Position numbers and translations under genes: made by a program
Shown: in pieces, positions 35,064 to 43,721 of the stretch
How the letters are laid out: the number at the start of each line of letters is the position of its first letter
Numbering within the stretch: position 1 is the first letter of the stretch
DNA from: CAZMZW01 sp964571135
GTDB lineage: Bacteria; Chloroflexota; Anaerolineae; Anaerolineales; Anaerolineaceae
Length of the DNA: 64,000 bases
Assembly (NCBI GenBank): GCA_964571135.1
Contig: CAZMZW010000003.1
Span: 248,001 to 312,000, forward strand
Reading direction: 5' to 3'
Notes under the pieces: generated by a model
The model's database searches: none
What the model was told of the DNA's origin: nothing
The model's input: the letters and a program-made list of their open reading frames with translations, nothing else

Positions 35064-36920
35064 ATGCTGAAAGAACGAACAGATCTAAGGAACATCGCCA
35101 TTATCGCTCATGTTGATCATGGCAAAACCACTCTTGTGGATGGTTTATTGCGCCAATCCCATACTTTCCGGGAAAACCAGCAAGTGATGGAACGGGTCAT
35201 GGATTCCAATGACCTGGAACGCGAACGCGGAATTACCATCCTGGCGAAAAATACCGCCATTTCCATCTGGGATTCAACCACCAATCAACAGGTGAAAATC
35301 AATATCGTGGATACTCCCGGACACGCGGATTTTGGCGGGGAAGTGGAACGCGTGATGAATATGGTGGATGGTGTTCTTTTATTGGTGGACGCCGCGGAAG
35401 GACCCATGCCGCAAACCCGTTTTGTACTGAAGAAAGCACTTGAAATGGGGCATAAGGCGATTGTGGTTATTAACAAAGTTGATCGCAAGGATGCCGAGCC
35501 GGAACGGGTGCTTAACCAGACATTTGACCTTTTCATTGAACTGGGTGCGACGGATGAACAGGCGGACTTTCCGGTCATTTATGCCCAGGCAACCAGTGCC
35601 CAGGCAGGTTTCACCAAAGACCTGGGACCGGATCTCAAACCACTTTTTGAAACAATTTTGCGCCATATTCCTGCCCCTAATGTGGATATCGATGCTCCAT
35701 TGCAAATGCTGGTGACCACGCTTGGCTATGATGATTATCGCGGAGTGACCGCGTTGGGACGTATATTTGCCGGGAAGATCATCGTCGGGCAACCTCTCGC
35801 AAGGTTAACCGTTGATGGCCGAAACTTACCAGAACGGGCGCGTTACCTCTATGTTCACCGTGGACTTGAGCGCATCGAAGTGCAACAAGCCCAGGCAGGT
35901 GAGATCATCGCTCTGGCTGGGTTGGAAGGAATTTCCATTGGAGAGACGCTGGCAGATGTGGAAAACCCGGTTGCACTTCCACCGATCCATATCGAAGAAC
36001 CGACGGTGCGGATGACCTTCGGAGTGAGCACATCCCCGTTCGCCGGAAAAGAAGGCAAATGGAGCACCTCAAATAAACTGCGCGAACGTTTATTCAATGA
36101 ATTGCGTTCCAACGTGGCTCTCAGGGTGCAGGAAACCGAAAGCGCTGAAAATTTCATTGTTTCTGGGCGCGGAGAGCTGCACCTTGCGATTTTGATCGAA
36201 ACCATGCGGCGGGAAGGATATGAATTTCAGGTTTCCCGGCCGGAAGTCATTTTCCATCAAAGCGATGATGGCACCACCCTGGAACCTTTTGAGGATGTTT
36301 ACATTGAAACCAGCCCGGATACTGTGGGTGCGGTTGTAGAAATGCTTGGACCCCGGCGCGGGCAGATGCTGGATATGCAGAACATGACCGACGGCCATGT
36401 TCGTCTTTCCTACGTGGTCCCCACCCGCGGTCTGTTGGGATTCCGTTACCAGTTCCTGACAGCCACCCGGGGTGTTGGGGTATTGAATACCCTGTTCCAT
36501 GGATATGAAGAAATGGCAGGCACCATTGCTTCCCGGACGACTGGTTCATTGGTTGCCTGGGAACCTGGAACCACTTCAACTTATGGTTTAAAAAATGCAG
36601 AAGAACGCGGAGTTCTTTTCCTGGGCGCAGGTGTGGAGGTATATGAGGGGATGGTGGTGGGGGAGTACACCCGTCCTGACGACCTGACCATTAACGTCTG
36701 CAAGAAAAAACATCTTACCAATATGCGCAGTTCAAATGCGGATATCCAGCTGCGGTTAAAGACCCCCCGTTCAATGAGTCTGGATGAAGCCATTGAATAC
36801 CTGGCGGAAGATGACCTTTTGGAGGTCACCCCGGTTTCATTCCGGATACGTAAAAGGATATTGGATAGCAATGAACGCGGCAGGTTGGTAAAGCTTTCCA
36901 AGGAAAAAACCGATGATTAG
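35064..36920 (+). CDS. typA: Ribosome-associated GTPase TypA/BipA
   Basis: This 618-residue translational GTPase acts in ribosome assembly, especially under cold or stress. G1 AHVDHGKTT, G2 RGITI, G3 DTPGH, G4 NKVD and a SAQAG segment are intact, followed by the EF-G-like domains and the TypA C-terminal domain. The ATG at 35064 (MLKERTDLRN) has AAAAAGG upstream and gives the family length. The frame is open to an ATG at 35004, but that start sits directly after a terminator T-run and has no ribosome site. Confidence 0.95.
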   Translation: MLKERTDLRNIAIIAHVDHGKTTLVDGLLRQSHTFRENQQVMERVMDSNDLERERGITILAKNTAISIWDSTTNQQVKINIVDTPGHADFGGEVERVMNMVDGVLLLVDAAEGPMPQTRFVLKKALEMGHKAIVVINKVDRKDAEPERVLNQTFDLFIELGATDEQADFPVIYAQATSAQAGFTKDLGPDLKPLFETILRHIPAPNVDIDAPLQMLVTTLGYDDYRGVTALGRIFAGKIIVGQPLARLTVDGRNLPERARYLYVHRGLERIEVQQAQAGEIIALAGLEGISIGETLADVENPVALPPIHIEEPTVRMTFGVSTSPFAGKEGKWSTSNKLRERLFNELRSNVALRVQETESAENFIVSGRGELHLAILIETMRREGYEFQVSRPEVIFHQSDDGTTLEPFEDVYIETSPDTVGAVVEMLGPRRGQMLDMQNMTDGHVRLSYVVPTRGLLGFRYQFLTATRGVGVLNTLFHGYEEMAGTIASRTTGSLVAWEPGTTSTYGLKNAEERGVLFLGAGVEVYEGMVVGEYTRPDDLTINVCKKKHLTNMRSSNADIQLRLKTPRSMSLDEAIEYLAEDDLLEVTPVSFRIRKRILDSNERGRLVKLSKEKTDD

Positions 36921-37013
36921 ATGTTTCTTCAACGATAAGAGAAGTTTGTAATTCAAATATTTTATATAAAATTGTAATAAAATTGGGTACCCTAATTAAT
37001 CATTTAATAAAAA

Positions 37014-38225
37014 ATGGATATCCAAAAATTCCGGCAAGACTTCCCGCTTCTAAATAAAAAAACCAACCGCAAGCCGGTGGTTTATTTTGATAATGCCTGC
37101 CAGAGCTTGCGCCCGCAATCCGTCATGGATGCCATCAATAAGTATTACGTGGAATTTCCCGCCTGCGGGGGACGCAGCATGCATCACCTGGCTGAAAGAG
37201 TGACGCATGAATGTGAAAATGCGCGCACGGTGATTGCCAAATTCCTGAATGCATCACGTAAAGAAGAAATTGTTTTTACCCGCAACACCACCGAAGGGAT
37301 CAACCTGGTGGCTAATTCGCTGGGGTTGAAAAAAGGGGATTCAGTTTTAATTTCGGATAAAGAACATAATTCCAATCTTATTCCCTGGCAGATGCTGGTA
37401 AAAAGGCAGGGAATAATACTTAAAATCTTCCATTCCAATGAAGATAATACTTTCAATCTTGAGGAGTATGAAAAGAGTCTGGATGGCAGTGTGAAACTGG
37501 TCGCTCTTGGGATGACCTCCAACCTCGATGGGGTTTCAATCCCATCAGCTGAAATTATCAAATTGGCTCACCGGAATGGGTCTTTGGTGTTACTGGATGC
37601 GGCCCAGACTGTTCCCCACCAGAAAGTGGATGTAAAGTCTCTTGATGTCGATTTTCTGGCGTTTTCCGGCCATAAAATGCTCGGTCCTTCCGGGACAGGC
37701 GTGCTCTATGGGAAATACCAACTGCTCGAAAAGCTGGAACCCTTTTTAGTGGGCGGTGAAACTGTATCCACTTCCACTTATACATCCTGCCAGTTCCTGC
37801 CTCCGCCGGAAAAGTTCGAAGCCGGGCTGCAGGACTATGCCGGCATCATCGGGTTGGGGGAAGCGGCCGGATATCTTGAAGCGGTTGGGTTTAAAGCGAT
37901 CCAGGAACAAGAAAAAACACTCAATGAATTTATCACCGGAGAAATTACCAGCATCCCCCGCTTGTGCATGATTGGTCCATCAAACCCGGAATTACGCGGC
38001 GGCATCATCTCTTTTTACCTTAAAGGGGTGGATTCGCACCAGATCGCATTAATGCTGGATCAAATGGCTGGTGTTCTGGTACGCTCCGGACAGCATTGTG
38101 TGCATTCCTGGTTCGACGCACACAGCATCGCAGGTTCAGTGAGGGCATCACTCTATTTTTACAATACCCTGGCGGAAGCTGAGTTATTCGTCAGCCAACT
38201 TAAAAAAATCGCAAAGGTCTTATAA
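37014..38225 (+). CDS. Cysteine desulfurase (SufS/Csd-like), stand-alone
   Basis: This 403-residue class V PLP enzyme has the PLP lysine in FSGHKMLGPSGTG and the sulfur-carrying cysteine in RSGQHCVHS. It differs from the sufS tail at the window start. No scaffold gene is adjacent. It is followed after 3 bases by a membrane thioredoxin-like gene, so sulfur transfer to or via that protein is conceivable. No ribosome site is obvious before the ATG. Confidence 0.9.
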   Translation: MDIQKFRQDFPLLNKKTNRKPVVYFDNACQSLRPQSVMDAINKYYVEFPACGGRSMHHLAERVTHECENARTVIAKFLNASRKEEIVFTRNTTEGINLVANSLGLKKGDSVLISDKEHNSNLIPWQMLVKRQGIILKIFHSNEDNTFNLEEYEKSLDGSVKLVALGMTSNLDGVSIPSAEIIKLAHRNGSLVLLDAAQTVPHQKVDVKSLDVDFLAFSGHKMLGPSGTGVLYGKYQLLEKLEPFLVGGETVSTSTYTSCQFLPPPEKFEAGLQDYAGIIGLGEAAGYLEAVGFKAIQEQEKTLNEFITGEITSIPRLCMIGPSNPELRGGIISFYLKGVDSHQIALMLDQMAGVLVRSGQHCVHSWFDAHSIAGSVRASLYFYNTLAEAELFVSQLKKIAKVL

Positions 38226-38228
38226 CAA

Positions 38229-39167
38229 ATGTTTTGTATCATTTCTTTTATCGTTCTTTCCATTCTTGGGATATTCAGCGCATCCAACCGGTTGCTGGCA
38301 AAGGAAGCGTTGGACTGTGTGTTCCGGCGGATCACTTTACGCCCCTGTAATACTGGTTTTGATCAGAAAATGAAAGCAAAGATCCTGGGAACAGTCATTA
38401 ATCGTTCTGAAAAAGCTGCCCGATTCATTAATAAAAATTTCGAATTTCTCTCCTGGATATTTTTCATCTTGCTTTTAGCCAGTTCTTTCCTGGCTGTTCG
38501 CGGTATCTTTGATTTTTACCGCTACGGAAGCTGCAACGGGTTGAATCAATCCGGCGTATGCGTATTTGACCCAAAGGGCGAGAATAATAAGATATCGACC
38601 GTTTCAGCCGATTGCGATCCTGCGACTGCAAATTCTGCCAGTCTATCCATTAAAAACATTAATCTTGAACTTTTCCCGGTCAAAAACCCCCAGGCTAAAG
38701 ATAAACTGGTCTTTATCGGTTGTTATGAATGTGACTTTACCCGCAAGGTCTACCCACTAATTCAGCAACTGATCCAAAAGTTTGATGTAAGCTACACTTT
38801 TGCCCATTACCCAACCAAAAGCAATACCCGGTATTTATCCGAAGTGGGGATTTGTGCTTATCAGCAAAATCCGGAAAAATACTGGAATTTTAATGACGCT
38901 CTTTTTGCCGCCGATATCATCGGGCTGGAAGACCCGGAATATGTCAACCAGGTCATCAAGGACGTTGGGCTTGACCTCGGCGGAATTCAAGCCTGCCTGT
39001 TTGATTCACGCACAAAGGAAATGGTCACAAAACAGGTTCAGGAATTGGAAAAGACCGGCATGTACGGCACTCCCACCATATTCATCAATGGCAGCCCTCT
39101 GGTCGGGCCAAAACCCTACCGCGTATACGCCATCATGCTCAAGGGATTGTTTTACTGGCTTCAATAG
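38229..39167 (+). CDS. Membrane protein with extracytoplasmic DsbA/thioredoxin-like domain
   Basis: This 312-residue protein has two membrane helices (about 1-18 and 71-92) joined by a strongly basic loop containing Cys30 and Cys40, then a thioredoxin-fold domain with a CYEC redox motif and the cis-proline loop GTPTIFING. By the positive-inside rule the basic loop is cytoplasmic and the redox domain outside. It is tightly linked to a cysteine desulfurase gene. Possible roles are disulfide exchange or sulfur handling across the membrane; neither is shown. Confidence 0.75.
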   Translation: MFCIISFIVLSILGIFSASNRLLAKEALDCVFRRITLRPCNTGFDQKMKAKILGTVINRSEKAARFINKNFEFLSWIFFILLLASSFLAVRGIFDFYRYGSCNGLNQSGVCVFDPKGENNKISTVSADCDPATANSASLSIKNINLELFPVKNPQAKDKLVFIGCYECDFTRKVYPLIQQLIQKFDVSYTFAHYPTKSNTRYLSEVGICAYQQNPEKYWNFNDALFAADIIGLEDPEYVNQVIKDVGLDLGGIQACLFDSRTKEMVTKQVQELEKTGMYGTPTIFINGSPLVGPKPYRVYAIMLKGLFYWLQ

Positions 39168-39178
39168 CAGCCTCATCA

Positions 39179-39985
39179 ATGCCAAAAAAAGAGGCTTTGT
39201 TCCAGCTTGCAAATGTCCGTTGTTTTTTATTGGACATGGATGGCACCTTTTACCTGGGGGATCAGCTTTTGCCGGGAGCAAAAGAATTTCTTTGTTATTG
39301 CGAGTCCAATGCAATTAATTATTTGTTTTTAACCAATAACAGTTCAAAAAATGCCTTTGATTATGTGGCAAAGCTGCATGATCTGGGCGTGGATGTGACA
39401 AGGGAGAAAATCCTCACCTCCGGGGAAGCCACGTGCAGATATCTAAAAAAAGAACACCCGGGTAAGAAGATTTTTCTGGTGGGCACATCTGCATTGGAAG
39501 AGGAATTCAGCCAGCAGGGGATCAGATTGACCCAGGATGCTCCAGAGGTGGTTGTACTCGGTTTTGATACAACCATCACTTACGTGAAGTTATGGAAGCT
39601 GTGCGATTATGTGAGGGCAGGTCTGCCCTACATTGCCACCCACCCGGATATTAATTGTCCAACCGAACAGGGCTATATGCCGGATATCGGCGCAATGATC
39701 GCCTTTGTCACGGCTTCCACCGGGCGCAATCCGGACGCAGTGGTGGGAAAACCAAATTCACCCATGCTGGATGCAATTCTGGAGAAGGTCAGCATTCCAT
39801 TGGAACAGATCGCAATGATCGGCGATCGCTTATACACTGATGTAGCCATGGGAAAGAACGGGATCATGGCTGTGCTGGTGTTAAGCGGAGAAACCAGCGC
39901 AGAAGAAGCGCATAAAAGCGAATTTCAGGCAGATCTAATAGTGAATGATCTGGCTGATCTGTTACAAAAAATTAAGCAAAAGTAG
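39179..39985 (+). CDS. HAD-IIA family sugar/nitrophenyl phosphatase (NagD-like)
   Basis: This 268-residue HAD phosphatase has motif I LLDMDGTFYLG, motif II TNNSS, the motif III lysine in VGKPNSPM, and motif IV MIGDRLYTDV. It has the C2-type cap of the NagD/PGP family. It follows the thioredoxin-like gene by 11 bases and probably shares its transcript. The physiological substrate is unknown; relatives act on glycolytic side products or ribonucleotides. Confidence 0.88.
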   Translation: MPKKEALFQLANVRCFLLDMDGTFYLGDQLLPGAKEFLCYCESNAINYLFLTNNSSKNAFDYVAKLHDLGVDVTREKILTSGEATCRYLKKEHPGKKIFLVGTSALEEEFSQQGIRLTQDAPEVVVLGFDTTITYVKLWKLCDYVRAGLPYIATHPDINCPTEQGYMPDIGAMIAFVTASTGRNPDAVVGKPNSPMLDAILEKVSIPLEQIAMIGDRLYTDVAMGKNGIMAVLVLSGETSAEEAHKSEFQADLIVNDLADLLQKIKQK

Positions 39986-40002
39986 ACTAAAAAACAACGC
40001 TC

Positions 40003-40155
40003 TTATTCTGTCTTGATCTTGATCTCAACTGTTTTAATTTCTTCCACTCCCTTCAATGCCTGAAGCATTCCCAGGATGGTCTTGATGATGATATTCTTCG
40101 GGAATTCCGTCAGTGGGACTTCCTTGCCATTCACATTAATAGTGATCTCTTCCAT
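40003..40155 (-). CDS. Small conserved-looking 50-residue protein
   Basis: This short gene encodes MEEITINVNGKEVPLTEFP onward, 50 residues in a beta-alpha-beta pattern ending in a run of alternating charged and aliphatic residues (VEEIKTVEIKIKTE). AAGGAG lies 7 bases before the ATG, and the gene starts 4 bases after the mobB stop, so the ribosome site overlaps mobB's end. Coupling with mobB is likely. No family recognised; the size and tight spacing argue for a real gene. Confidence 0.7.
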   Translation of the reverse strand: MEEITINVNGKEVPLTEFPKNIIIKTILGMLQALKGVEEIKTVEIKIKTE

Positions 40156-40159
40156 CGTA

Positions 40160-40609
40160 TTACTCCTTTTTTAGATTCCGGTTCTTTATATTTTCCAGTA
40201 GTTTTTCAAAATCACCGTCGTAGGTAAAAAGAGTGTTCTCACGTTCTGCGATATTTCCCAGGCGGATCTTTGGTGTTTGCTTTTCGTTGGCGCCTTCCAC
40301 AAAAATGAAATCAAAATCACCCAGAAGCCGTGTTCTGGCGATTATTTCCGCTTCATCATTTTTTTCTTTAACCAGAAATGCCGTCTCAACCTGGGTTGAA
40401 AAAACCACCAGTTGCGCACCAGCCTGCGCATACCGATTGGTGTCCTTGCCGGCTGAATCGATGCTGATAGGCTGATCGGTTCTTTTTACGGCGGCAACCC
40501 GGTGACCCTCCCGGGTCAATTCAAGGATCAATCTTTCCACCAACATGGTCTTTCCGCTGTCGGATTCACCATAGAAACCAAGGACCAGGGGTTTATTATT
40601 TAATTCCAT
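40160..40609 (-). CDS. mobB: Molybdopterin-guanine dinucleotide biosynthesis protein MobB
   Basis: This 149-residue P-loop GTPase (GFYGESDSGKTMLVERL) has the MobB features AAVKRTD, DSAGKDTNRY and FVEGANEKQTPKI. MobB assists guanylation of molybdopterin. No other molybdenum cofactor gene is in the window. It lies between a phosphofructokinase gene and the 50-residue gene. Confidence 0.85.
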   Translation of the reverse strand: MELNNKPLVLGFYGESDSGKTMLVERLILELTREGHRVAAVKRTDQPISIDSAGKDTNRYAQAGAQLVVFSTQVETAFLVKEKNDEAEIIARTRLLGDFDFIFVEGANEKQTPKIRLGNIAERENTLFTYDGDFEKLLENIKNRNLKKE

Positions 40610-40623
40610 AAGCTAATAATTCT

Positions 40624-41739
40624 TTAATCCCCAAGGCAGGTACCTACCCGGCGGGCAGTTTCGTACCAGTGATGGTCCAGGGGTACTGTCTTGCGTTTTC
40701 CCACCACTTTTTCCAGGGGGACAGGATGAGTGTTTCCGCTCCTGATCGCCACCATCACTCCGGTTATGTCCTGATGGATCAGAGCAGTTGCCGCCGTACC
40801 TAACTGGGTGGCAAGCAGTCGGTCCTGGGCAGAAGGTGTGCCGCCGCGCTGGACATAACCCAGGATGGTCACCCTGGATTCCAACCCGGTGAGCGTTTCC
40901 AGCTGCCTGGCAAGAACCATGGATTTCCCAGCCTGGATTGTTTGATTATCGGGCGACCGAAGGTCAATTTTATTTTTATCTTCGGATTTTTCTTTTCGTT
41001 TTTCGAGTTCCATCACCTGGGCGGCTTCTTCTATGGAGAGGGCGCCTTCGGAAACAGCGATGATGCTGAAATGCTTCCCACCACGGCTGCGGCTGAGAAT
41101 GGCTTCGGCTACACTATTGACGTCGTAGGGGATCTCAGGGGTGAGGATCACATCCGCGCCGCCAGCGATGCCGGCTCCCAATGCCAGCCAGCCGGTATGA
41201 TGTCCCATCAACTCCACCAGGATGATGCGGTGATGGCTGTGGGCGGTGCTGTGCAGGCGGTCGATGGCATCCGTGGCGATTCCAAGGGCAGTATCATAGC
41301 CCAGAGTGATATCTGTTTTGGCGATGTCATTATCAATGGATTTGGGGAGGGTGAGGATCTTCAACCCCTTTTGATGCAACCGGTAAGCGTTCTTCTGCGT
41401 CCCGCCTCCGCCGATGCAGACCAGCACATCAAGGTGGTGGCGGTTATAAACTTCCAGCATGGCATCGGTCATATCCATCTGTTTGTCCCCGACCGGCATG
41501 CGGTGGGGTTTATCCCGGCTGGTACCCAATATGGTGCCTCCCACGGTGAGGATCCCGGAAAGGTTGTTTTCATCCAGGGCAATGGTGCGATCATTCATCA
41601 GGCCGCGAAAGCCATCATAAAAACCGATCAACTGCATATCAAAGCCCTCACTGTGCGAGGACTTGCCCAGGGCGCGCAGTGCGGCATTCAATCCGGGGGT
41701 ATCTCCGCCGGCCGTTAAAACACCAACATATTTAGTCAT
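40624..41739 (-). CDS. 6-phosphofructokinase-family enzyme
   Basis: This 371-residue PFK-fold kinase starts VLTAGGDTPGLNAA. The phosphate-donor loop reads GGGGTQ where ATP-PFKs have GGDGS, so the magnesium-binding Asp is replaced by Gly. The next key site reads LPKSIDND, with the Lys seen in PPi-dependent and mixed PFKs. The donor (ATP or PPi) is therefore uncertain. A second, more classical pfkA begins at 63870. Confidence 0.85.
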   Translation of the reverse strand: MTKYVGVLTAGGDTPGLNAALRALGKSSHSEGFDMQLIGFYDGFRGLMNDRTIALDENNLSGILTVGGTILGTSRDKPHRMPVGDKQMDMTDAMLEVYNRHHLDVLVCIGGGGTQKNAYRLHQKGLKILTLPKSIDNDIAKTDITLGYDTALGIATDAIDRLHSTAHSHHRIILVELMGHHTGWLALGAGIAGGADVILTPEIPYDVNSVAEAILSRSRGGKHFSIIAVSEGALSIEEAAQVMELEKRKEKSEDKNKIDLRSPDNQTIQAGKSMVLARQLETLTGLESRVTILGYVQRGGTPSAQDRLLATQLGTAATALIHQDITGVMVAIRSGNTHPVPLEKVVGKRKTVPLDHHWYETARRVGTCLGD

Positions 41740-41848
41740 TCTTCCTCATCAGTTTTTTATAGTGCAAGAAAATATTGATATTAAGATTATACAAGTTTAA
41801 CTAAGCAAAAAAGAATAATGCCTCATGATTATTCTATATAATAATCAG

Positions 41849-42337
41849 ATGAAAAAAGATCAACGAATTACTGAGTTTTGGAAAAAATATCTGGATACTC
41901 TTCCAGAGAATAAAAGACCGAAAGTAGATCGGTATGAGGTCTGGCATTTCTGTGACAGCCAGGAACCCGCCGATAATTTGGTCCAGCTGGTTCTGCAGGG
42001 GATCAAAACCGCCACCTGCGGGCTGGTGTGGAGCTATGAGGCGGATCGGGAGAAGCTGCCCGAGAAGGGTGACCTCAGCATCATCACCGATTGGGAAGGG
42101 CAGCCGCTATGCATTATTGAAACCACGCATGCTGCCATAAAACCTTTCAACGAAGTGGTCGCCAAACATGCATATGAGGAAGGCGAGGGTGACCGCTCGC
42201 TGGATTACTGGCGCAGAGTACACTGGGAAGTGTTCTCAAGGGAATGTGCTTCTTTGGGAAAAGAGCCCGCTGAGAATATGCCTTTGTTGTGTGAACAATT
42301 CAGGGTGCTGTTCCCTGCGATTAAGAAGAGCGGGTGA
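41849..42337 (+). CDS. ASCH-domain protein
   Basis: This ASCH-fold protein (about 162 residues from this ATG) has the family's QLVLQGIKTATCG and a DWEGQPLCIIETT strand. ASCH proteins bind RNA or modified nucleosides. An ATG at 41825 gives 8 more residues, but a TATAAT at 41837-41842 would then lie inside the coding region. The ATG at 41849 may thus be leaderless or nearly so. The last 9 bases overlap the antisense 3' end of tRNA-Gly. Confidence 0.8.
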   Translation: MKKDQRITEFWKKYLDTLPENKRPKVDRYEVWHFCDSQEPADNLVQLVLQGIKTATCGLVWSYEADREKLPEKGDLSIITDWEGQPLCIIETTHAAIKPFNEVVAKHAYEEGEGDRSLDYWRRVHWEVFSRECASLGKEPAENMPLLCEQFRVLFPAIKKSG

Positions 42338-42400
42338 TCGGATTCGAACCGACGAATGGCAGCTTGGGAAGCTGCTGCCTTACCACTTGGCTACACCCGC
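42329..42400 (-). tRNA. tRNA-Gly (CCC)
   Basis: The minus strand folds as a cloverleaf. The acceptor stem is GCGGGTG/CACCCGC, the anticodon stem GCAGC/GCTGC holds loop TTCCCAA, and the anticodon is CCC. The T loop TTCGAAT is normal and the discriminator is T, as usual for bacterial tRNA-Gly. The 3' CCA is not encoded. Confidence 0.95.
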
Positions 42401-42792
42401 AGGTAACCTATTCAAATCACGAGGGCTACAAGGTTCCATCGTGCGAAAAATTTACGATGTTACTATCTGCTGATACTGCGGTAATTATACCAAAACTCAT
42501 ATATCTACGATGGTTTTTCCTGAATAGCCAGCACTCTCGCGCCGAATATTAGAGGAGTATCTCTTTATAATTCGGAAACGAAAGCCCTGTAGCTTCTCAG
42601 ACTAAAAGGCGATATTAGTTCTCTTCAACGAATGATATGGCATAAAAGTCAAATGATAGTGAGATTTTACTTAACACATTAAAATATCGACTTAAATCCA
42701 AAACAACAAGTGTTTCAACCGTGGAAAGGTGGAAATTATGAAAATCATTCGGCTATATAATAATTAAGGATTTTGTTTTATCAGGAGGATTA
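42401..42792. other. AT-rich intergenic stretch before the nuclease-like gene
   Basis: No gene is seen in these 392 bases. Besides the tRNA-Gly promoter on the minus strand, a plus-strand TATAAT at 42756-42761 lies 32 bases before the next gene. The rest is unassigned. Confidence 0.5.
42484..42492 (-). promoter_or_regulatory. Extended -10 promoter, probably for tRNA-Gly
   Basis: On the minus strand the sequence reads TGGTATAAT, 84 bases before the mature tRNA-Gly 5' end. A leader of about 75 bases would need RNase P trimming. No good -35 is seen. Confidence 0.4.
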
Positions 42793-43701
42793 ATGCCGAT
42801 TTTTCGAATTGAAAACCACGAAGTAAACCAACTATCGCTAACGTCGTTTAATAATGAGAAGGACTTACAGCAATTTGTAGAAAAGAACATGTACAAATTA
42901 TTAGGAATTCAATTTATCGCATCAGAATTTACGATTGGTGGCAAACAACGAGGACGTATTGATACCCTTGGTATTGATATGAATGGCGATCCCACAATTA
43001 TTGAGTTTAAACATAAGGCTAATGAGAATATTGTTACACAAGGATTGTATTACCTTGATTGGTTAGTTGATCATAAAGGTGATTTTAAAGTGGCGGCTCA
43101 GGAAAAACTTGGCCAAACAATTCGGATCGATTGGTCAAATCCGAGAGTTCTATTAATTGCCGAAGGGTTTGCTGAATATGATAGATATGCAGTAAATCGA
43201 ATGGATGCAAATATTGAATTGTGGGTATATCGGCTATATGAAAACAGCCTTTTCTACTTAGAACCTATCTATTTGCCACCTGCTTCAAATTCTTTGAACG
43301 ATATTAAACAAGGACATACAGAAACTGAGCAAGAAATAATTACCTATACACTCGAAGACCATTTAAAAAAGAAGCCAGAAAGAATAAAAGATTTGTTTCA
43401 TTTCCTTCAAGATAAAATAGTGGAGTTAAATGATGCAGATGAAATCATTATCAATATCACAAAGGTGTATATAGGATATAAAAGAGGGAAGAATTTCTGC
43501 GAGATTGAGTTATTTCAGAATTATCTACGTATTTGGGTAGACATCAATCCAAATAATGTTAATGATCCAAATCACTTAGGAAGAGATATGACGAAAATTG
43601 GTCACCACGGGACTGGTCAATACGAAATAAAACTTGAAGATAAAAAAGACATTCCTGAAGTAATAGAAATTATCAAGCAGGCGTATCAAATGACTTTATA
43701 A
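42793..43701 (+). CDS. PD-(D/E)XK nuclease-like protein with DUF5655 C-terminus
   Basis: This 302-residue protein has an N-terminal restriction-nuclease-like fold: a GRIDTLGID strand, then IIEFKHK, giving the D...ExK active-site pattern (NucS/DUF91-like). A QGLYYLDWL helix follows. The C-terminal ~100 residues resemble DUF5655, which often follows such nucleases. A strong AGGAGG precedes the ATG. It lies in an AT-rich patch with a DUF4145 gene and a broken integrase, so a defence or accessory role is plausible. Confidence 0.75.
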   Translation: MPIFRIENHEVNQLSLTSFNNEKDLQQFVEKNMYKLLGIQFIASEFTIGGKQRGRIDTLGIDMNGDPTIIEFKHKANENIVTQGLYYLDWLVDHKGDFKVAAQEKLGQTIRIDWSNPRVLLIAEGFAEYDRYAVNRMDANIELWVYRLYENSLFYLEPIYLPPASNSLNDIKQGHTETEQEIITYTLEDHLKKKPERIKDLFHFLQDKIVELNDADEIIINITKVYIGYKRGKNFCEIELFQNYLRIWVDINPNNVNDPNHLGRDMTKIGHHGTGQYEIKLEDKKDIPEVIEIIKQAYQMTL

Positions 43702-43721
43702 GTAAACTAAAGGAATTTAAA

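Noticed and set aside
40942..41718. A long plus-strand frame antisense to the phosphofructokinase gene
   Set aside because: It is a shadow of the PFK gene with a His/Asp/Gly-rich low-quality translation.
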